Below, in pieces: positions 9,897 through 22,504 of a stretch of DNA of 64,000 nucleotides; positions within the stretch are counted from its first letter, which is position 1; each line of letters starts with the position of its first letter. The notes under the pieces were generated by a model. It saw only the letters and a list, made by a program, of their open reading frames with translations. It did not search any database and was not told the DNA's origin. The translations under genes were made by a program, and so were the position numbers. Source of the stretch: Platanthera guangdongensis (taxonomy: Eukaryota; Streptophyta; Magnoliopsida; Asparagales; Orchidaceae); the NCBI GenBank assembly GCA_039583875.1, contig CM077153.1, positions 113,704,568 to 113,768,567 on the forward strand, given 5' to 3'.

Positions 9897-11636
9897 TCAA
9901 ATTAATGTATCTTCATTGATCATACCTAACTGATTCATAAAGAACAAATATTTCTTCTCAACCAAAGGTTTGGTGAAGATATCTGCCTTTTGCAAATCTG
10001 TAGAGTCAAAGGTGAGATTAATTTTCTTTTTTTCTACATTCTCTCTAATGAAATAATGTCTTACATCTATATGGTTAGTTCTACTATGATGCACTGGATT
10101 CTGTGCAAAAGATAATGCACTTGTGTTATCACAAAATAGAGTTGAATTATTTAAGTTGACACCATAATCTAGGAGTTAGTTTTGAATCCACAGCATCTAT
10201 GAGCAACAACTGCTAGATGCTATATATTCAGCTTCTGCTGTTGAAGTGGACACAGATGTTTGTTTCTTGCAAAACCATGACACTAGCCTATGACCAAGGA
10301 ATTGACATGTACCTGATGGGGTCTTTTTATCTTCTATACATCCAGCAATGTCAGCATCAGAGTATCCAGTTAACTCAAATTCTGACTCAGTTGGATATCA
10401 GAGTCCTAAATTAGGGCAACTCTTTATATATCTTAAAATTCTTAGGAAAATAAGATGAGATTATTTAGGATTCACCTGGAACCTAGCACAAAGACATGTA
10501 TCAAACATAATATCTGGTCTACTTGTTGTAAGATATAAAAGGGACCCAACAATGGCCCTATATAATTTCTGATTTATAGGTTTCCCATATTCATCAGAAT
10601 CAATTACAGCATTAGTAGTCATAGGTGTTTTTTTTGCTTAAGTATCAGCCATCCCAAAATTTTAATTAGCTCCTTAGTATATTTAGATTGGTATAAGAAA
10701 ATGTCTTCAGGTTTCTGCTTCACTTGGAGAACAAGGAAGTAGGAGAGCTCACCCATGCTACTCATTTCAAACTTTGAATGCATAAGGTTGGAGAACCATT
10801 TGCATAGTTTGGAATCTGTAGAACCAAATATAATATCATCTACATATATTTATACTAATATTATTTTATCATGATGATGCTTAATAAATAATGTCATATC
10901 TACTATGCCTTTAGAAAATTTATGCTCTGAGAGAAAGGTAGCTAAGGTTTCATACCAAGCTCTTGGAGCTTACTTGAGACCATAAAGAGCCTTATGCAAT
11001 TTGAAAACATAAGAGGGTGAGTAGGAGAAATAAAACCTGGTGGATGTTCTACATAAACATCTTCTTTAAGTTCACCATTAAGGAATGCTCTCTTGACATC
11101 CATTTGGTACACTGTGAACTTTTTTTAGGCTGCATAAGACAAGAATATCCTGATAGCTTCCAGCTTTGCAATAGGTGCAAATGTTTGATCGTAGTCTATG
11201 CCTTCTTCTTGTCTGTATCCTTGAGCAATTAGTCTGGCCTTGTTCCTTATGATTAGACCTTGAGCATCTAGCTTATTTCTAAATACCCATTTAGTTCCAA
11301 TGACTGGGTAGTCTTTTGGTTTGGAATTAAATCCCAAACTCTATATCTCTAAAATTGGTTGAGCTCCTCTTGCATTGCAGTAATACAGTGTGGATCTTGC
11401 TCAACATCTTTAATAAATGGGGGCTCAATTTGAGATATGAAGCAGGCATGCATCATGTCCTGGTGGAGTTGATGTCTTGTCTGCACACCAACTGAAATGT
11501 CTCCAATCAATTGAGATACAGGGTGATCTCTAAGTATGACAAGTTCAGTAGGAGGAGTTCGTTGAGCAATAGCTTGGGGAATCAATTCCTCTTGTGGAAT
11601 TATAATAGCTGTTGGAGGAAGTTCAACCACTTCCAA
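9897..11636 (-). pseudogene. pol: Sire-1 pol: reverse transcriptase and RNase H
   Basis: Minus-strand blocks in order: the RT start with [20 protein letters not shown] and [20 protein letters not shown] (11125-11337), the polymerase motif YVDD at 10835-10846, and the RNase H segment with STAEAEYIA near 10200-10245. The C-terminal block HIDVRHYFIRENV...ADIFTKPL is at 9897-10094. It would copy the RNA into DNA. Stops and frame changes separate the blocks, so none of it is translatable as a whole. The stretch between 10100 and 11100 is coding-like in several frames but heavily broken. Confidence 0.85.
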
Positions 11637-11690
11637 ACTTTCTTCTTCACTCTCTTCTTCAACTTGTGGAGAAGGATGTGATGAAGCCTC

Positions 11691-12619
11691 TTAGGTGAGG
11701 TTTAGATCATCCAATCTGTCACACAACTGAGGTAGCAGCAATATGTCATTGGTAGAAACTTCTTTCTCCTTATAAAACATTTTAGTTTCATCAAATGAAA
11801 TATGAATAGATTCTTCTATTTTCATGGTTGATTTATTATAAACCCTATAAGTCTTGCCTACTTGGTAATATCCAAGAAAAATTCCCATTTCAGCCTTGGC
11901 TTCAAAATTTCTAATGTGTTTCTTATTATTGTTGTGAATATAACAAATGCAACCAATAATTTTAAAGTAATCAACTTTAGGTTTCTTCCCTTTAAGTAGC
12001 TCATAAGTAGTCTTATTCTTGAGTTAGTGTATCAGACTTCTATTCAGTATATAATTTATTGTGCTCACAGCCTCTACCCAAAAGGATAGGGGCAAATGAG
12101 CATCTACAAGTAATGTGCCTACAGATTCAATTACGATTCTATTTTTCTATTCAGCAACCCCATTTTGTTGAGAAGTTCTAGGAGCTGAGAAGCAATGCCT
12201 GATACCTTCCTTCTCACAGAACTCTTGCATAAGGAGAGACTCAAATTCATTACCATGATCACTTCTGATCAATGCAACTGGACTAGAGTACTCAATATGT
12301 ATGTTCTTGAGAAAATCTATAACAACCTTAAAGTTATCTGACTTAGATCTCAGAAAGAATACCCAAGTGAATCTTGAGATGTCATCTACAATCACTAAAG
12401 TATAAGATTGCCTCCTAGGCTTTGTACATCAATAGGGACAAAAAGGTCCATATGTATCAAGTACAATATTCTAGGTGAGTCACTTTTATTTACAGATTTA
12501 AATCTTCTTTTAGTTTGCTTGCCTAACTTACAAGCCCTGCAAAGGCTTTCGTTCTTGTAGGGGAAAGAAGGCAATCCTCTAACAAAGTTGTCCCTAGAGA
12601 ATTTAGCAATGTTTTTCAA
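11691..12619 (-). pseudogene. pol: Sire-1 pol: GAG-pre-integrase and integrase
   Basis: The 12395-12619 piece carries CRACKLGKQTKRRF, the end of the GAG-pre-integrase zinc site, and the altered first Asp region IHMDLFVPI. The 12147-12395 piece has VDDISRFTWVFFLRSK, the second Asp in LIRSDHGNEFES and the Glu in QQNGVAE. The 11691-11888 piece has GIFLGY and KTYRVYNK, which follow the core. Frame breaks separate the pieces. Confidence 0.85.
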
Positions 12620-12855
12620 GTTAACATGTCATAATCTCCTATGCCAAAGGTCATTATTTTTACTAGTTTGATTAAATAAACATATTTCAGATTTTGCAAA
12701 CTTAAAGTTAACTATGTAAATGTTTCCTACTCTAGCGTCAGTCAATACTACATGGTTATCTACTGAAGTAATAATACATGAAGTTTAATTAAAGGGTACC
12801 TGAAACCTTTCATCACATAACTGACTTATGGATATCTGGTTGTGCTTCAGTCCAC

Positions 12856-13065
12856 TTACATAAGCAACATTCCTGAAGGTGACTGCTCCAATCTTGAACT
12901 TCCATATCCTTCAGTCTGGCCACAATTGGAATCACCAAATATTACATTAGGTCCTAGCTTTGTCTTGCAGTGAATTAGGTTGTCCTTGTTTCCATTCATG
13001 CGTTTTGAACAGCCATTATCCAGATACAATTGTTGCCCTATGGTTGGATAGTCTTTCACCTGCAA
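12856..13065 (-). pseudogene. pol: Sire-1 protease remnant with altered active site
   Basis: LYLDNGCSKRMNGNKD corresponds to the Copia/Sirevirus WYLDSGCSRHMTG block. The active-site triad Asp-Ser-Gly is Asp-Asn-Gly here, so the enzyme would probably be impaired even if expressed. The reading becomes degenerate after VIFGDSN. Confidence 0.75.
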
Positions 13066-13261
13066 TAAAATAAATTAGCTATTCTTGACCCAGGTTACCT
13101 TGGGTCCTTCTTTCCTCACATAATTAAAACTGGAGATATAAGAGTATTCTGGTTGACATTTATAACCTAAAGGATGATATCTTGTAGGTGGAATAATCCA
13201 TTAATTAAATTGATTAAAAGAAGATCTTGGTTGATTATAAGTTCTAGGAAAATTAAAGTTT

Positions 13262-13540
13262 TTGTTAACTTGAACTGGGTTCGACAAATTCAATTAAGTT
13301 CGTCGATCTTAGTTCGATGAATGGGGATGAGTTCGTCGAACTCCTCTCAGAGAATGAAAGTAGACATTTTCTGGGCCCCAAAATCATCGATCTCGGGTCG
13401 ACGAACCATACTGGTTTTGTCGATTGTAGTTTAATGAATAATTATAATGGAAATTTGTGTCCGAAGTTCATCGACTTGAATTCGACAAACTATACATATT
13501 TCGTCGATCTGAGTTCGACAAAATCTGTCGAACATTGTTA
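13262..13540. repeat. Inverted-repeat array inside Sire-1, TTCGTCGA...TTCGACGAA
   Basis: About six units of the same inverted repeat as at 9640-9892 lie between the gag C-terminus and the protease. In Sireviruses this stretch is normally coding, so the array appears to interrupt or replace coding sequence. Confidence 0.7.
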
Positions 13541-13776
13541 TAATTAGGATTTTTCTTATTTTTTTGCTTTTAACTCAGTTTGTTTAACATTATTATTATT
13601 ATTTATATTTTCTTTTCCTTTTTCGAAAAAACAAATTTTATTGGTGTTGACAATATATTTTTCTGGATCAGTGGGGGTTGGCTTGATGAAGCACATAAGC
13701 CCAGCTTGCCATTTAGTTTGGCATTCACTCTGCTTGTGATGACCATAAACTTAATACTTCTCCCATTTAGGGATTC

Positions 13777-15088
13777 TTAAAGTTGTCTTGCCTCAGCTAA
13801 TTCAGATTTTAGGGAGATGATTTGTTCATTTGCTAGAGTTAATTCATCTTTTAGTTTATTGTTTTCAGAAGTCATGTTCTCTTGATCAGACAATTTTTCC
13901 CTAAGCGCTTTAATTTCTTTTTCAGAATTATTTAAATTTATACATATAGATTTAAATTCAGTTTTAAAATTTTCTAAATTGTAATCAAAGGAAGACAATA
14001 CCTGATCTGCCTCAGATTCAGATGATTCTTCATTGTCTGAATGTTCAGCCTCAGATAGACTACATGAGGCATTGATAGCCATAAGGCAAACTTCTGTTGT
14101 CTTTGCCTCCTCTTCATCTTCACTGGAGCTAGAGGATGAAGTTTCTTCTTCATTGTCACTCCAGGTTTCAGCCACAAATCCTTTCTCCTTTCTTTTATGC
14201 TTGCTGGAGAATGGCTTGCTGTAGTACTGTTTTCTGGAGTCCTTTTCTCTTCTTCTCTCCTTCTTTTGATTTTCTGGACACTCTGATATGAAGTGTCCTG
14301 ATTTCTTGCACCCAAAATAAACAATCTCTTTAGTGGGTGTCTTGTTATACCTGGGTTTGTCATCTTGCCTGGATGACCTTCTTCTGAAGTCCTTCTTTGC
14401 CATCTTGTAGAAGCTCTTGGCTAAGAGACTCAGAAGTTCTTCACTTGTTTTTGGATCTTCTATTTCATCTATAGCTTTGAAGGCTATGTTCTGCTCCTTT
14501 CTTGCTGGAGGAGTAGTCTTCTGCTCTGCAGCTTCTCTTGACATTATTATCTGCTCATAAGACTTGAGCATTCCTAGAAGAGATTCAGTGGAAATCTCAT
14601 TTAAGCTTTCTGGTCTCCTTGATTGGCCATATTCTGGAATCCCATGAGCTAGGGAAACACATGAGGATCTTGTCATTCACTTTTGTAAGAGTGATGTCTT
14701 TGTCCAAAGTCTTCAACTCATTTATGATTGAGCTTAGTCTGTTGTACATATCAATAACAGACTCAGATTCTTCTTTCTTGAAGTTTTCATACTGAGAAAT
14801 GAGGTTAAATCTCCTGTCATTCCACTCATCTACTGATCCAGCAACCATCTGGTTAAGAGAGTCGCATATAATTTTGGCAGATATGCACTCAGCCACTTTG
14901 TGAAATATGTCATCTGACATAGTATGTGCTAGGATGTTCATGGCCTTTGCATCTACTATTTTGGCCTTCTTTTGAGCATCTGTCCACTCAGGTGGTGGAA
15001 CAACATGTGTACTTGAAAATATAGTAGTTGTAGGTTGAGGAGGACCTGTCAAAATAGAATTATATATGTATTCATCAACAGAATTCAT
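13777..15088 (-). pseudogene. gag: Sire-1 gag
   Basis: The N-terminal half (14597-15088) is a UBN2-type gag core: PPPEWTDAQKKAKIVDAKAMN, then IICDSLNQMVAGS and VIDMYNRLSSIINELKTLDKDI. The second half (13777-14676) has one zinc knuckle with its first Cys changed (YFGCKKSGHFISEC). A Lys/Arg-rich stretch, an acidic Ser/Glu stretch and a long coiled coil (about the last 70 residues) follow, as usual in Sirevirus Gag. The two halves overlap near 14600-14676 in different frames, so there is one indel. Confidence 0.88.
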
Positions 15089-15270
15089 ATAAAGCCTGAT
15101 TCTTGCCTTCCAGATGACAAACCTTTAAAGTTACAAACTGGAGGTCTGATGCTTGCATAATCCTTGTTATGTGCCATGCTGTGAACTAAACAGAAAAACT
15201 AAGGAAACAAAAATCAGATGTATCAATGATGTTTTGGTTCAAGTGTTAGCTTGTACAACCAAAGGAACCT

Positions 15271-15282
15271 GCTCTGAAACCA
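15271..15282 (-). promoter_or_regulatory. Sire-1 primer-binding site
   Basis: On the minus strand TGGTTTCAGAGC, one base different from the initiator-Met site TGGTATCAGAGC, directly beside the LTR. The Sire-2 copies have the unchanged A. Confidence 0.8.
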
Positions 15283-15284
15283 AT

Positions 15285-16236
15285 TGAAAGAAAGTGGGTA
15301 GATCTGATTTACTCTAGAGGGGGGGATGAATAGAGTAATTAAAACTTTTGGCTGTTTTAAAAATTATCAGAGTATTAAAATAAGTGATACCAATAGTAGT
15401 AACAGAAAAAAATAAACTGAACTAAACTATCACAGCACAGCTAACCTATTACATCAAACTAATATAACACAGCAAAGCAAAAAAAAAGAAAAAGACAACC
15501 AAACAACACAAGAAATTTTATAGTGGTTCCCCAAAATTGGTACATCCACTATTCTACCACCCTGGTAGGAATCCACTAGCAGGTTTTTGATCAGTTGACT
15601 GCCACCACAAGATCTATTTACAGGGGGATCTCACAACCATTTGAGCTTTTGATCAGGTGCCCAAAAACCAATAATAAACTTTTGAAGAGAGTTAATAAAC
15701 CCTTTGTACAGGAGGTGAGAGAGGTGATGGTGTCTTCTCTTTCTCTAATCAATAGAGAAGACTTAGTGGATTGCTTTTGTCAAAAGCTCCTTCTAAAATC
15801 ACTTGGAGCCTTGCTCAGGGTGTAGGTCTTCTGCCTTGTCTTGAAAAGATCCAGGGACTTCTGTCTAATTTAAGTTTGTTGTCCTTGAAAGTTCCTGGAG
15901 TTGAAGTTGAAGAAGTCTCTTGAGGTTGATTTGTTGTTCTTCTTCAGTATTCAGAATGATCAAGGGGAAAACAAAGTGTTTTTTACACAGAGAAGAGTTC
16001 TGAGTATTTTTTGTATTCTCTGGTTCTGTGTATTCCTTCTTCTGTATATTTCTTGTCGACTGAAAAGAGAAAATCTCTTTTATATTCTATGTCGAATTCT
16101 CCTTTGAAATTTGAATACCTGCATTGATTGCTGATTGCCTGGAGAATGAAATACGGCTGGAGAATATTTTCTTTAATGAGTTTCCCATGTGTCCCAATAA
16201 ATTAAGCAAGTAATTAACCCTGATGAAGACCATAAC
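15285..16236 (-). repeat. Sire-1 5' LTR (outer U3 part missing)
   Basis: It matches 31132-32090 of the Sire-2 LTR, including a G-run at 15320-15326 and a TATA box (GAATATAAAAGAG on minus, 16077-16087). It stops after TGATGAAGACCA at the Chromo-1 junction, so the inverted-repeat array of U3 is missing here. Confidence 0.8.
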
Positions 16237-16884
16237 ACACCGACACGTATAACATTTTGACACAAACTTCGCGATATCATTCTTCATTCCCGACAAACAA
16301 ACAATTTACTTTAGATCTTTATAAATTTTAGTGGAACCAGGGTGGTAGGCCACACTGGAACCATGAGCTTCAGTACAAATCTTAGCCAGAATGTCACCAT
16401 AGGCGGCAATGCAAAATCTACCCCGATGCTTCAAAGTATCCAACTCATCAAAAGAGAAATCAGGTAGCTCTCCCTTCTCAGTTCTATTCTGGAGATGCAA
16501 CAAATCCGGATCATCCTTTTGGTGTGCTCTAGTAAGGGAAATCCAAGAGGGCTCTTCTGCTTCCAAAATAGCAGGCACAACACTACCCCCAACTTTAATG
16601 TCCATCAGCAAAAATTCTTCCACCAAGGACTGAACAGATAGATTAAAAATTTTGGCGGTCTTTCTACTCAAAGCATCAGCTACTACGTTAGCCTTTCTTG
16701 GATGATAAAGAATCTCCACCTCATAATCAGCCACATATTCCAACCATCTACGCTGACACAGATTTAATTCCTTCCGAGTTAAGACATACTTCAAACTCTT
16801 ATGATTCGTATAGATCGTGCACAGCGCGCCATACAATAAATGTCTCCAAAGCTTCAGCACATAAATTACAGCAACAAACTCCAA
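16237..16884 (-). pseudogene. pol: Chromo-1 pol: RNase H and truncated integrase
   Basis: [22 protein letters not shown] and VVADALSRK are the RNase H end block of Gypsy pol. After a connecting stretch the reading reaches [13 protein letters not shown], the start of the integrase zinc domain. The next piece carries GMKNDIAKFVSKCYTC and then runs into Sire-1 LTR sequence at about 16236. The integrase core with its Asp-Asp-Glu triad is absent, so the element could not integrate on its own. Confidence 0.85.
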
Positions 16885-16919
16885 ATCATGTGTAGGATAG
16901 TTTTTTTATGAATCTTCAA

Positions 16920-17855
16920 TTATCTTGATCCATAAGCGATCGCCTTACCACCTTGCATCAAAACACAGCCAAGACCAATATGTGATGCATCCACATACAC
17001 AGTGTACTCAACCGCTTCGGTAGGCAAGGCTAAAACTGGAGCAGTACACAATCTCTTCTTCAACTCTTGGAAAGCTTCTTCACACTTATCACTCCAAATG
17101 AATGCAGTATTCTTCTGGGTAAGTCTAGTTAAAGGAGCAGACAATACTGAAAACCCTTCCACAAATCTTCTATAATAGCCAGCCAAGACTAAGAAGCTCC
17201 TAATATCCTTAGGTGTAGAAGGTCTCTCCCATTCCATCACAGTAGAAAACTTGGTCGGGTCTACGAAAATACCGTCTTTGCTTACAACATGACCCAGAAA
17301 GGACACCTGAGATAGCCAGAACTCACACTTGCTCAACTTCGCATAAAGCTTATGCTCCCTCAGGGTCGACAAAACCAATCACAAATGTTAAGTATGCTCC
17401 TCAACACTGCGGGAATACACAAGGACGTCATCTATGAATACGATCACGAAACGATCCAAGAAATCATTGAACACTCTATTCATTAAATTCATGAATGTAG
17501 AGGGTGCATTGGTCAAACCAAAGGACATCACCAAAAACTCAAAATGTCCATGCCGCGAATGGAAAGTGGTCTGTGGAATATCTACCTCGCGAATTCTCAA
17601 CTGGTGATAGCCTGAACGAAGATCGATCTTTGAAAATACCGAGCTACCACGCAACTGATCGAACAGATCATCAATCATCGGCAAGGGATATCTATTCTTA
17701 ATGGTCACCTTATTCAATTCTCTATAATCGATGCAAAGGCTCATCGATCCATGATTTTTCTTTACAAATAATACAGGAGCACCACACGGAGAAGAACTTG
17801 GTCTAATAAAACCACATTGTAGCAATTCATCAAGCTTAGTACAAAACTCATCCAA
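16920..17855 (-). pseudogene. pol: Chromo-1 pol: reverse transcriptase
   Basis: 17388-17855 holds nearly all of the [69 protein letters not shown] and the catalytic block [13 protein letters not shown]. 16920-17378 continues with [17 protein letters not shown], the thumb region GHVVSKDGI and the first RNase H Asp block ([10 protein letters not shown]). Two in-frame stops (TAA and TGA) separate the pieces around 17379-17387. Both look like C-to-T changes at Gln/Arg codons. A stop and an indel follow at 16884-16919. Confidence 0.92.
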
Positions 17856-18503
17856 CTAATGCAGAGCCATTCGGTACGGTGCTTTGGAAATAGGACGAGT
17901 ACCAGGCTCGAGGTTTATCACAAACTCTATCTCCCTCACCGGAGGAAGCCCTGGAAGACAATCGGGAAAAACATCTGGAATCTCTTTCACCACTGAGACA
18001 TCCTCAAGATGTGGTGTAACAAAAGCAGTTTCCAAAGCAGAAATATAAACCAAAAATGCCTCAGAACCAGACTCTATAGCATGACAAGCACGTATCGTAG
18101 AAATAATAAGGGAAACCTTGTCCTGAAAACCATAGATTCTCATAGGTCCGCCATTGTCCATCCTAAAATTCAGTTGCTTTGCCTTGCACTGGATGACCGC
18201 ATCATACTTGGATAGCAAGTCCATACCCAAAATCACATCAAAGTCTGCCAGATCCAACACCATCAGATCTGCAAAGGCTAGGAAATCGCCTAGATAAATA
18301 GGGCATCTCAGAACTCCTTGATTAGATATCAGTGATTCACAAAAGGGAAGCTTGACATTGAAGGAGTATCCTAACAGATCAACGTTCAAATGATATTTAT
18401 CTACGAACCTCCGTGCCACAAAGGAATGGGTGGCACCCGAATCAAAAAGAACGTTCACCCACCTATTTTGCACCTTAAACTCCCCTAAAACCATAGCATA
18501 CAT
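17856..18503 (-). pseudogene. pol: Chromo-1 protease and protease-RT linker
   Basis: VNVLFDSGATHSFVARRFVDKY is the aspartic protease active site (Asp-Ser-Gly). FDVILGMDLLSKYDAVIQC is the second conserved block. The linker carries IPDVFPDCLPGLPPVREIEF and PISKAPYRMA, the usual lead into RT. The reading is intact over 215 residues and joins the RT frame after one stop. Confidence 0.92.
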
Positions 18504-18538
18504 AACTAAACGAACGAAAATTAGGGCAACATTAGAGA

Positions 18539-19860
18539 ATAAAATTAAACTAGGGTCTAATCTGATATCACGTGCGTAGATGTCTGAGCTTCCTCCATGG
18601 TAACCACATTCAGCATTCCTTTTCCTCTATCCTGGTTTGGTGGCGGCGATAGAGCCCGAAGCGGGGCAGGCTGCAATGGGGACTGAGCCTGGGGGCATGA
18701 AGACTTCAGGTGCCCCTTCTACCAGCACTGCAAGCAAACCTTATCCTTCAACCAGCAACGACTCACGTCATGTCCCTTCCCTGCATAGTGTGTGCACACC
18801 AGATCTCTATTAGGTGCACCTTGGATGGAGAACACCTGCTGATGCTTCAAGGTGGCAGTCCTCTTGAAACACCTTTCATAAGGGTGGCCGGATCGACCAC
18901 AGAAGATACATACTCCCTTACTTTTCTTCTTCGAAGAAGGGCCAGATTCCCTGTAGCTTCCATCGTCATCACCTTTCCTCTTCTCTTTTCTCGCCGCGGC
19001 ACCTCGGTTTTTGGCGTTCTTGATCGTCTCAACCTTCAGAGTAGCTTCCACTACCTCAGCATAGCTTTCAGCTCTATAAGAGCATGCCAATTGTTGGACA
19101 TCGCTTCTTAACACTCCGAGAGAGTGCTTTATTCTTCCTTCCTCCAAAGCTACCATATCAGGAGGAAATCTGCTCAACTAACTAAACTCAATCTCATATT
19201 CGCTCATTGTGAGCTGTCTCTGCTTCAAATGCTGGAAATTATTCACCAGTCGGTCCTACTCGACCGAGGGTAAGAACTTCTTCAGCAGCATCTTCTTGAG
19301 GGACTCCCAAGAGCATCCTTCCTTCAAACTTTCCTTTTCCCGAATCCACCAAGTCTTTGCCAGGCCTTTGAGCTGGTAGGCCGCAATCATTACCTTCTGG
19401 GCTTTAGCAATCCTTGAATACGTGAACATATCATTGATAGTGATTATCTAATCATACAAAACCATAAAGTCGGCACTCCCATCATAAGTGGGAGGTCGCA
19501 ATCGCTGGAAATGCGATATAAGGTTCATCTCCGGTGGTAACGTCATTGGGGGTACCAGAGGAGCAGGATTAGCAGGTACGGCTTGAACCGCGACAGAATC
19601 TTGCACTAAAGGTTGCTGTGCTGGAGCGGAAGACAACATGGGCTGAATTTGGGACTGCATTGCAACTAACTGCCTCGATAGAGCCTCATTGCTCTGACGC
19701 AGACTCCCGATCAACGCATCACTCTACACACCCGATGACTAAACTGCTAACTAGGGAGTCTACCTCGTCTCAGGATGCTTTGGCATCATTTCTAAAAATG
19801 GTAACGAATGACTCGTCAAAAATCCTAGAATACAACTAGGCCACACAACTAGTTCAGACC
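18539..19860 (-). pseudogene. gag: Chromo-1 gag
   Basis: The N-terminal piece (19448-19714) has a coiled segment, a Pro-rich segment and LISHFQRLRPPTYDGSADF, the start of the retrotransposon gag domain. The 18719-19177 piece has MVALEEGRIKHSLG, a Lys-rich stretch and two zinc knuckles. The first is CIFCGRSGHPYERC. The second, ending HYAGKGHDVSRC, has His in place of a Cys. The part between (19178-19447) is readable only with frame changes. Confidence 0.82.
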
Positions 19861-20452
19861 ATACTTAAGACACTTGCTTATGCTACAACTTGCTCTGGTA
19901 TTTTATAATGATGTTATGTCCTTCTTAGGATGATATCCTCTCATCCTATTTACTTATATGCCCATGATATAAATGCAAGAATTCTTTATTCTTCTTTAAA
20001 ATCATGTGTACAAGTGTCATTATGTAAACATTAACTTAGCACGTGTGCTTATGTGATGAAATGTTATGTATGTTGTGGTATGTATTCTAAAAAGGCCTTA
20101 ATGCACGCATGAGCGGCATACACATGAAATGTTATGAATCTCATACTACATAACATCGCATGCAATGAGAAATGAAAACGTGCTAATGGACACCGACGTG
20201 ATGATGGTTATGCATCTCATACTACATAACTGTCACATGTCGCCCGCCTCCTATGGTGGATCCATATACAAAAATATATTATGCATCTCATACTACATAA
20301 TATGCCCCGTATACTTCTTATCATGTATGTGTGTAGTGACTATGCTTCGATTAAGACATACTGATGACACATCAGTATGTGTATGCAGATGAAAGAAGGA
20401 AAACAACTAAACGAGATTGGCTGGTTTGACCAACTTGTCAAACCAACCTCCC
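19861..20452 (-). other. Chromo-1 leader with ATGCATCTCATACTACATAA repeats
   Basis: This is the untranslated leader between primer site and gag. It contains three copies of a 20-25 base word close to ATGCATCTCATACTACATAA at about 20131, 20208 and 20278, spaced about 70-77 bases. No coding signal seen. Confidence 0.65.
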
Positions 20453-20464
20453 TCTGATACCAAC
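20453..20464 (-). promoter_or_regulatory. Chromo-1 primer-binding site
   Basis: The minus strand reads TTGGTATCAGAG, the core of the initiator-Met tRNA primer site, one or two bases from the LTR edge. Confidence 0.85.
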
Positions 20465-22504
20465 TGTCACAACCCGCATTTGTCACCTCCAATAAAGGTG
20501 TTTCAGAGTAAGGGAAAAATGAGCATTATGATGCCACGTCAGCAGGGGATAGCTCCGGACACTCAGGCAAACTCCTACTTAATCATGAAGAAAGATTCTT
20601 TGGGTTATTTAGAGGTAAAATCAGTTTAAGTATAGTAGTTAGCCGTATTCCTGGGCTTAGTGGCTCATCTAGTCCACAAGAAAAGTAGTTAAATGCTGTG
20701 AAAAATACTTCTTTTATCAGATTAGACATCCTATAAGAGATAGTGGTTTCTAGAGGACACCTCATGGTATGCAAGTTATAAGTTTATAATAGCACTAAAA
20801 GTAGATTTTTTTTAGGGTCGTTAAATATAGTGATTTAGCATTTTAAAAGTGTGCAATGCATGAGGTAAAAATAGTAGCGTTTGTACTTGAAAATACCTAC
20901 CATGCAATCCTAACATAAAACATCCCAGAGAGCAAGTAATACAGACACACAGAAAGAAAACTAAGCAGCTACCAAGTATCCAAAATTAGCAATCCCGTGG
21001 GCGTCAACAAACTGACACGAACCCACATAAACTAAAGTATGTCTCAACTAGTAAAGCAAGCTAAAACAATAGACTACCTCGCTACAATGAGACAAAAACC
21101 ACAGCCAACTCTGCTGCCCAAGAACTCCAAAATAAGCACCTCAATCAGCTGCAGTCCTGAACCTGAGGCATTCCAAAGATAGAACACCTCAGCAAGAAAG
21201 TACAAGTGATGCCAGAAAGTAATCCAAAAGGTAAAAAAAGTCAAGGGTTACCAACCCAAGACCAAAGGAAAAATACTTAAATAAAGTACAGCAGTAAGGT
21301 ACAAAAGCCAAGAGGAAACACTTACGTGAAGCATCACGTACAACAAAATCACCCCAAATGCACAAGACTATAAGGGGAAAACGGTCAAGATTTAATCATC
21401 CGGAAGAGAAACAAACCCCTATTAGCCACTTGTGGTCAACTCCACCAAAAAAAACAAAAAAGGACGTGGTGGACAACCCCGAAGACAATTTATCCGTCTA
21501 ATTACGGGGGAGACTGGATACTCCACCAAACACCGCAAATGCTCAAAAAACCCGGTAGTCCCCACAAAGTACTAATATGAAGAAAAAACGTTGTGGTGGT
21601 GGATTCGCCCACTAACAACACCCACAACGAAGAAAACCCGGAAGGAAAACCCCGTAACGACGCGGGTTTAGAGCTCAGAGGCCCACCACAACCCTACCTG
21701 GGCCTGACGGCTTGTCTCGCCCGACGGCATCGCCACAAAGAAAAACCATGATAAAAATCTCAAGACAACCATGGAACATTGGATTCTACTAGACAATTCT
21801 AGATTTAAAACGGTTGATCAACCTTTAGGAAAAATTTACAATCCTAAATAAACTCTAACACGTTCTATATGAGAGTTGAGGAATGGTAAAAAGAGTGGAA
21901 TTAACCCCATCATCAAAACATATAACATTTAACAGGGCATGATAGCAAAATCAAGAACATGAAAATCACGAATGGAATTAGACAGGAGTTCTTAACAGCG
22001 CTATAATCAGCAAAATATTTAATAATCAAGATAATAAGCAGTTAGAAATTCCTGCAAATTGGTTAAAGAAGGGAAGAGAAAGAGAAAACCATCACTTGCC
22101 TTGATTTTACCGGAGAAAGATGTCCAAATCGCACCACGGCGTAGATCAGGGCTAAATAAGACGAGAGAAGTCGAAATCTAACAAGAAATAGCCAAAATAG
22201 AGGTTAGGGCCAAAAACCATAACGAGAAAAAAAAACACAAGAAATGGGTAAGATTTTACCACGATGATGAAGCTCTCATTGAGAGTCTTCCAGATCTATG
22301 ATCGGTTGGAAATTTCGAGCAACGGAGCACCGTCGGCGGCCACCGGAAGGATAGTGGAAAAACTTTCTCTCTCTCGCTCACACCGCTCTGGTTCGGGAGA
22401 TGAACATGAAATTCAGTCTAAATGAAGGAGAAAGAAGAAGTGGGTATATATATACTAAGGGTAATATTATGATAACAACACTTAAGAAAAGAACTGGGAT
22501 CGGT

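Larger units (their letters stand above)
5753..16236 (-). mobile_element. Sire-1, Sirevirus-like Ty1/Copia element
   Basis: From right to left on the minus strand: partial LTR, Met primer site, gag, protease, integrase, reverse transcriptase/RNase H, an env-like region, polypurine tract and partial LTR. The long LTRs, the gag with a single zinc knuckle and acidic C-terminus, and a coding region after pol are Sirevirus traits. Both LTRs have lost their outer parts: the left against the Tat-B LTR at 5752/5753, the right against Chromo-1 at about 16236. The coding part is broken by many stops and indels. Confidence 0.85.
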
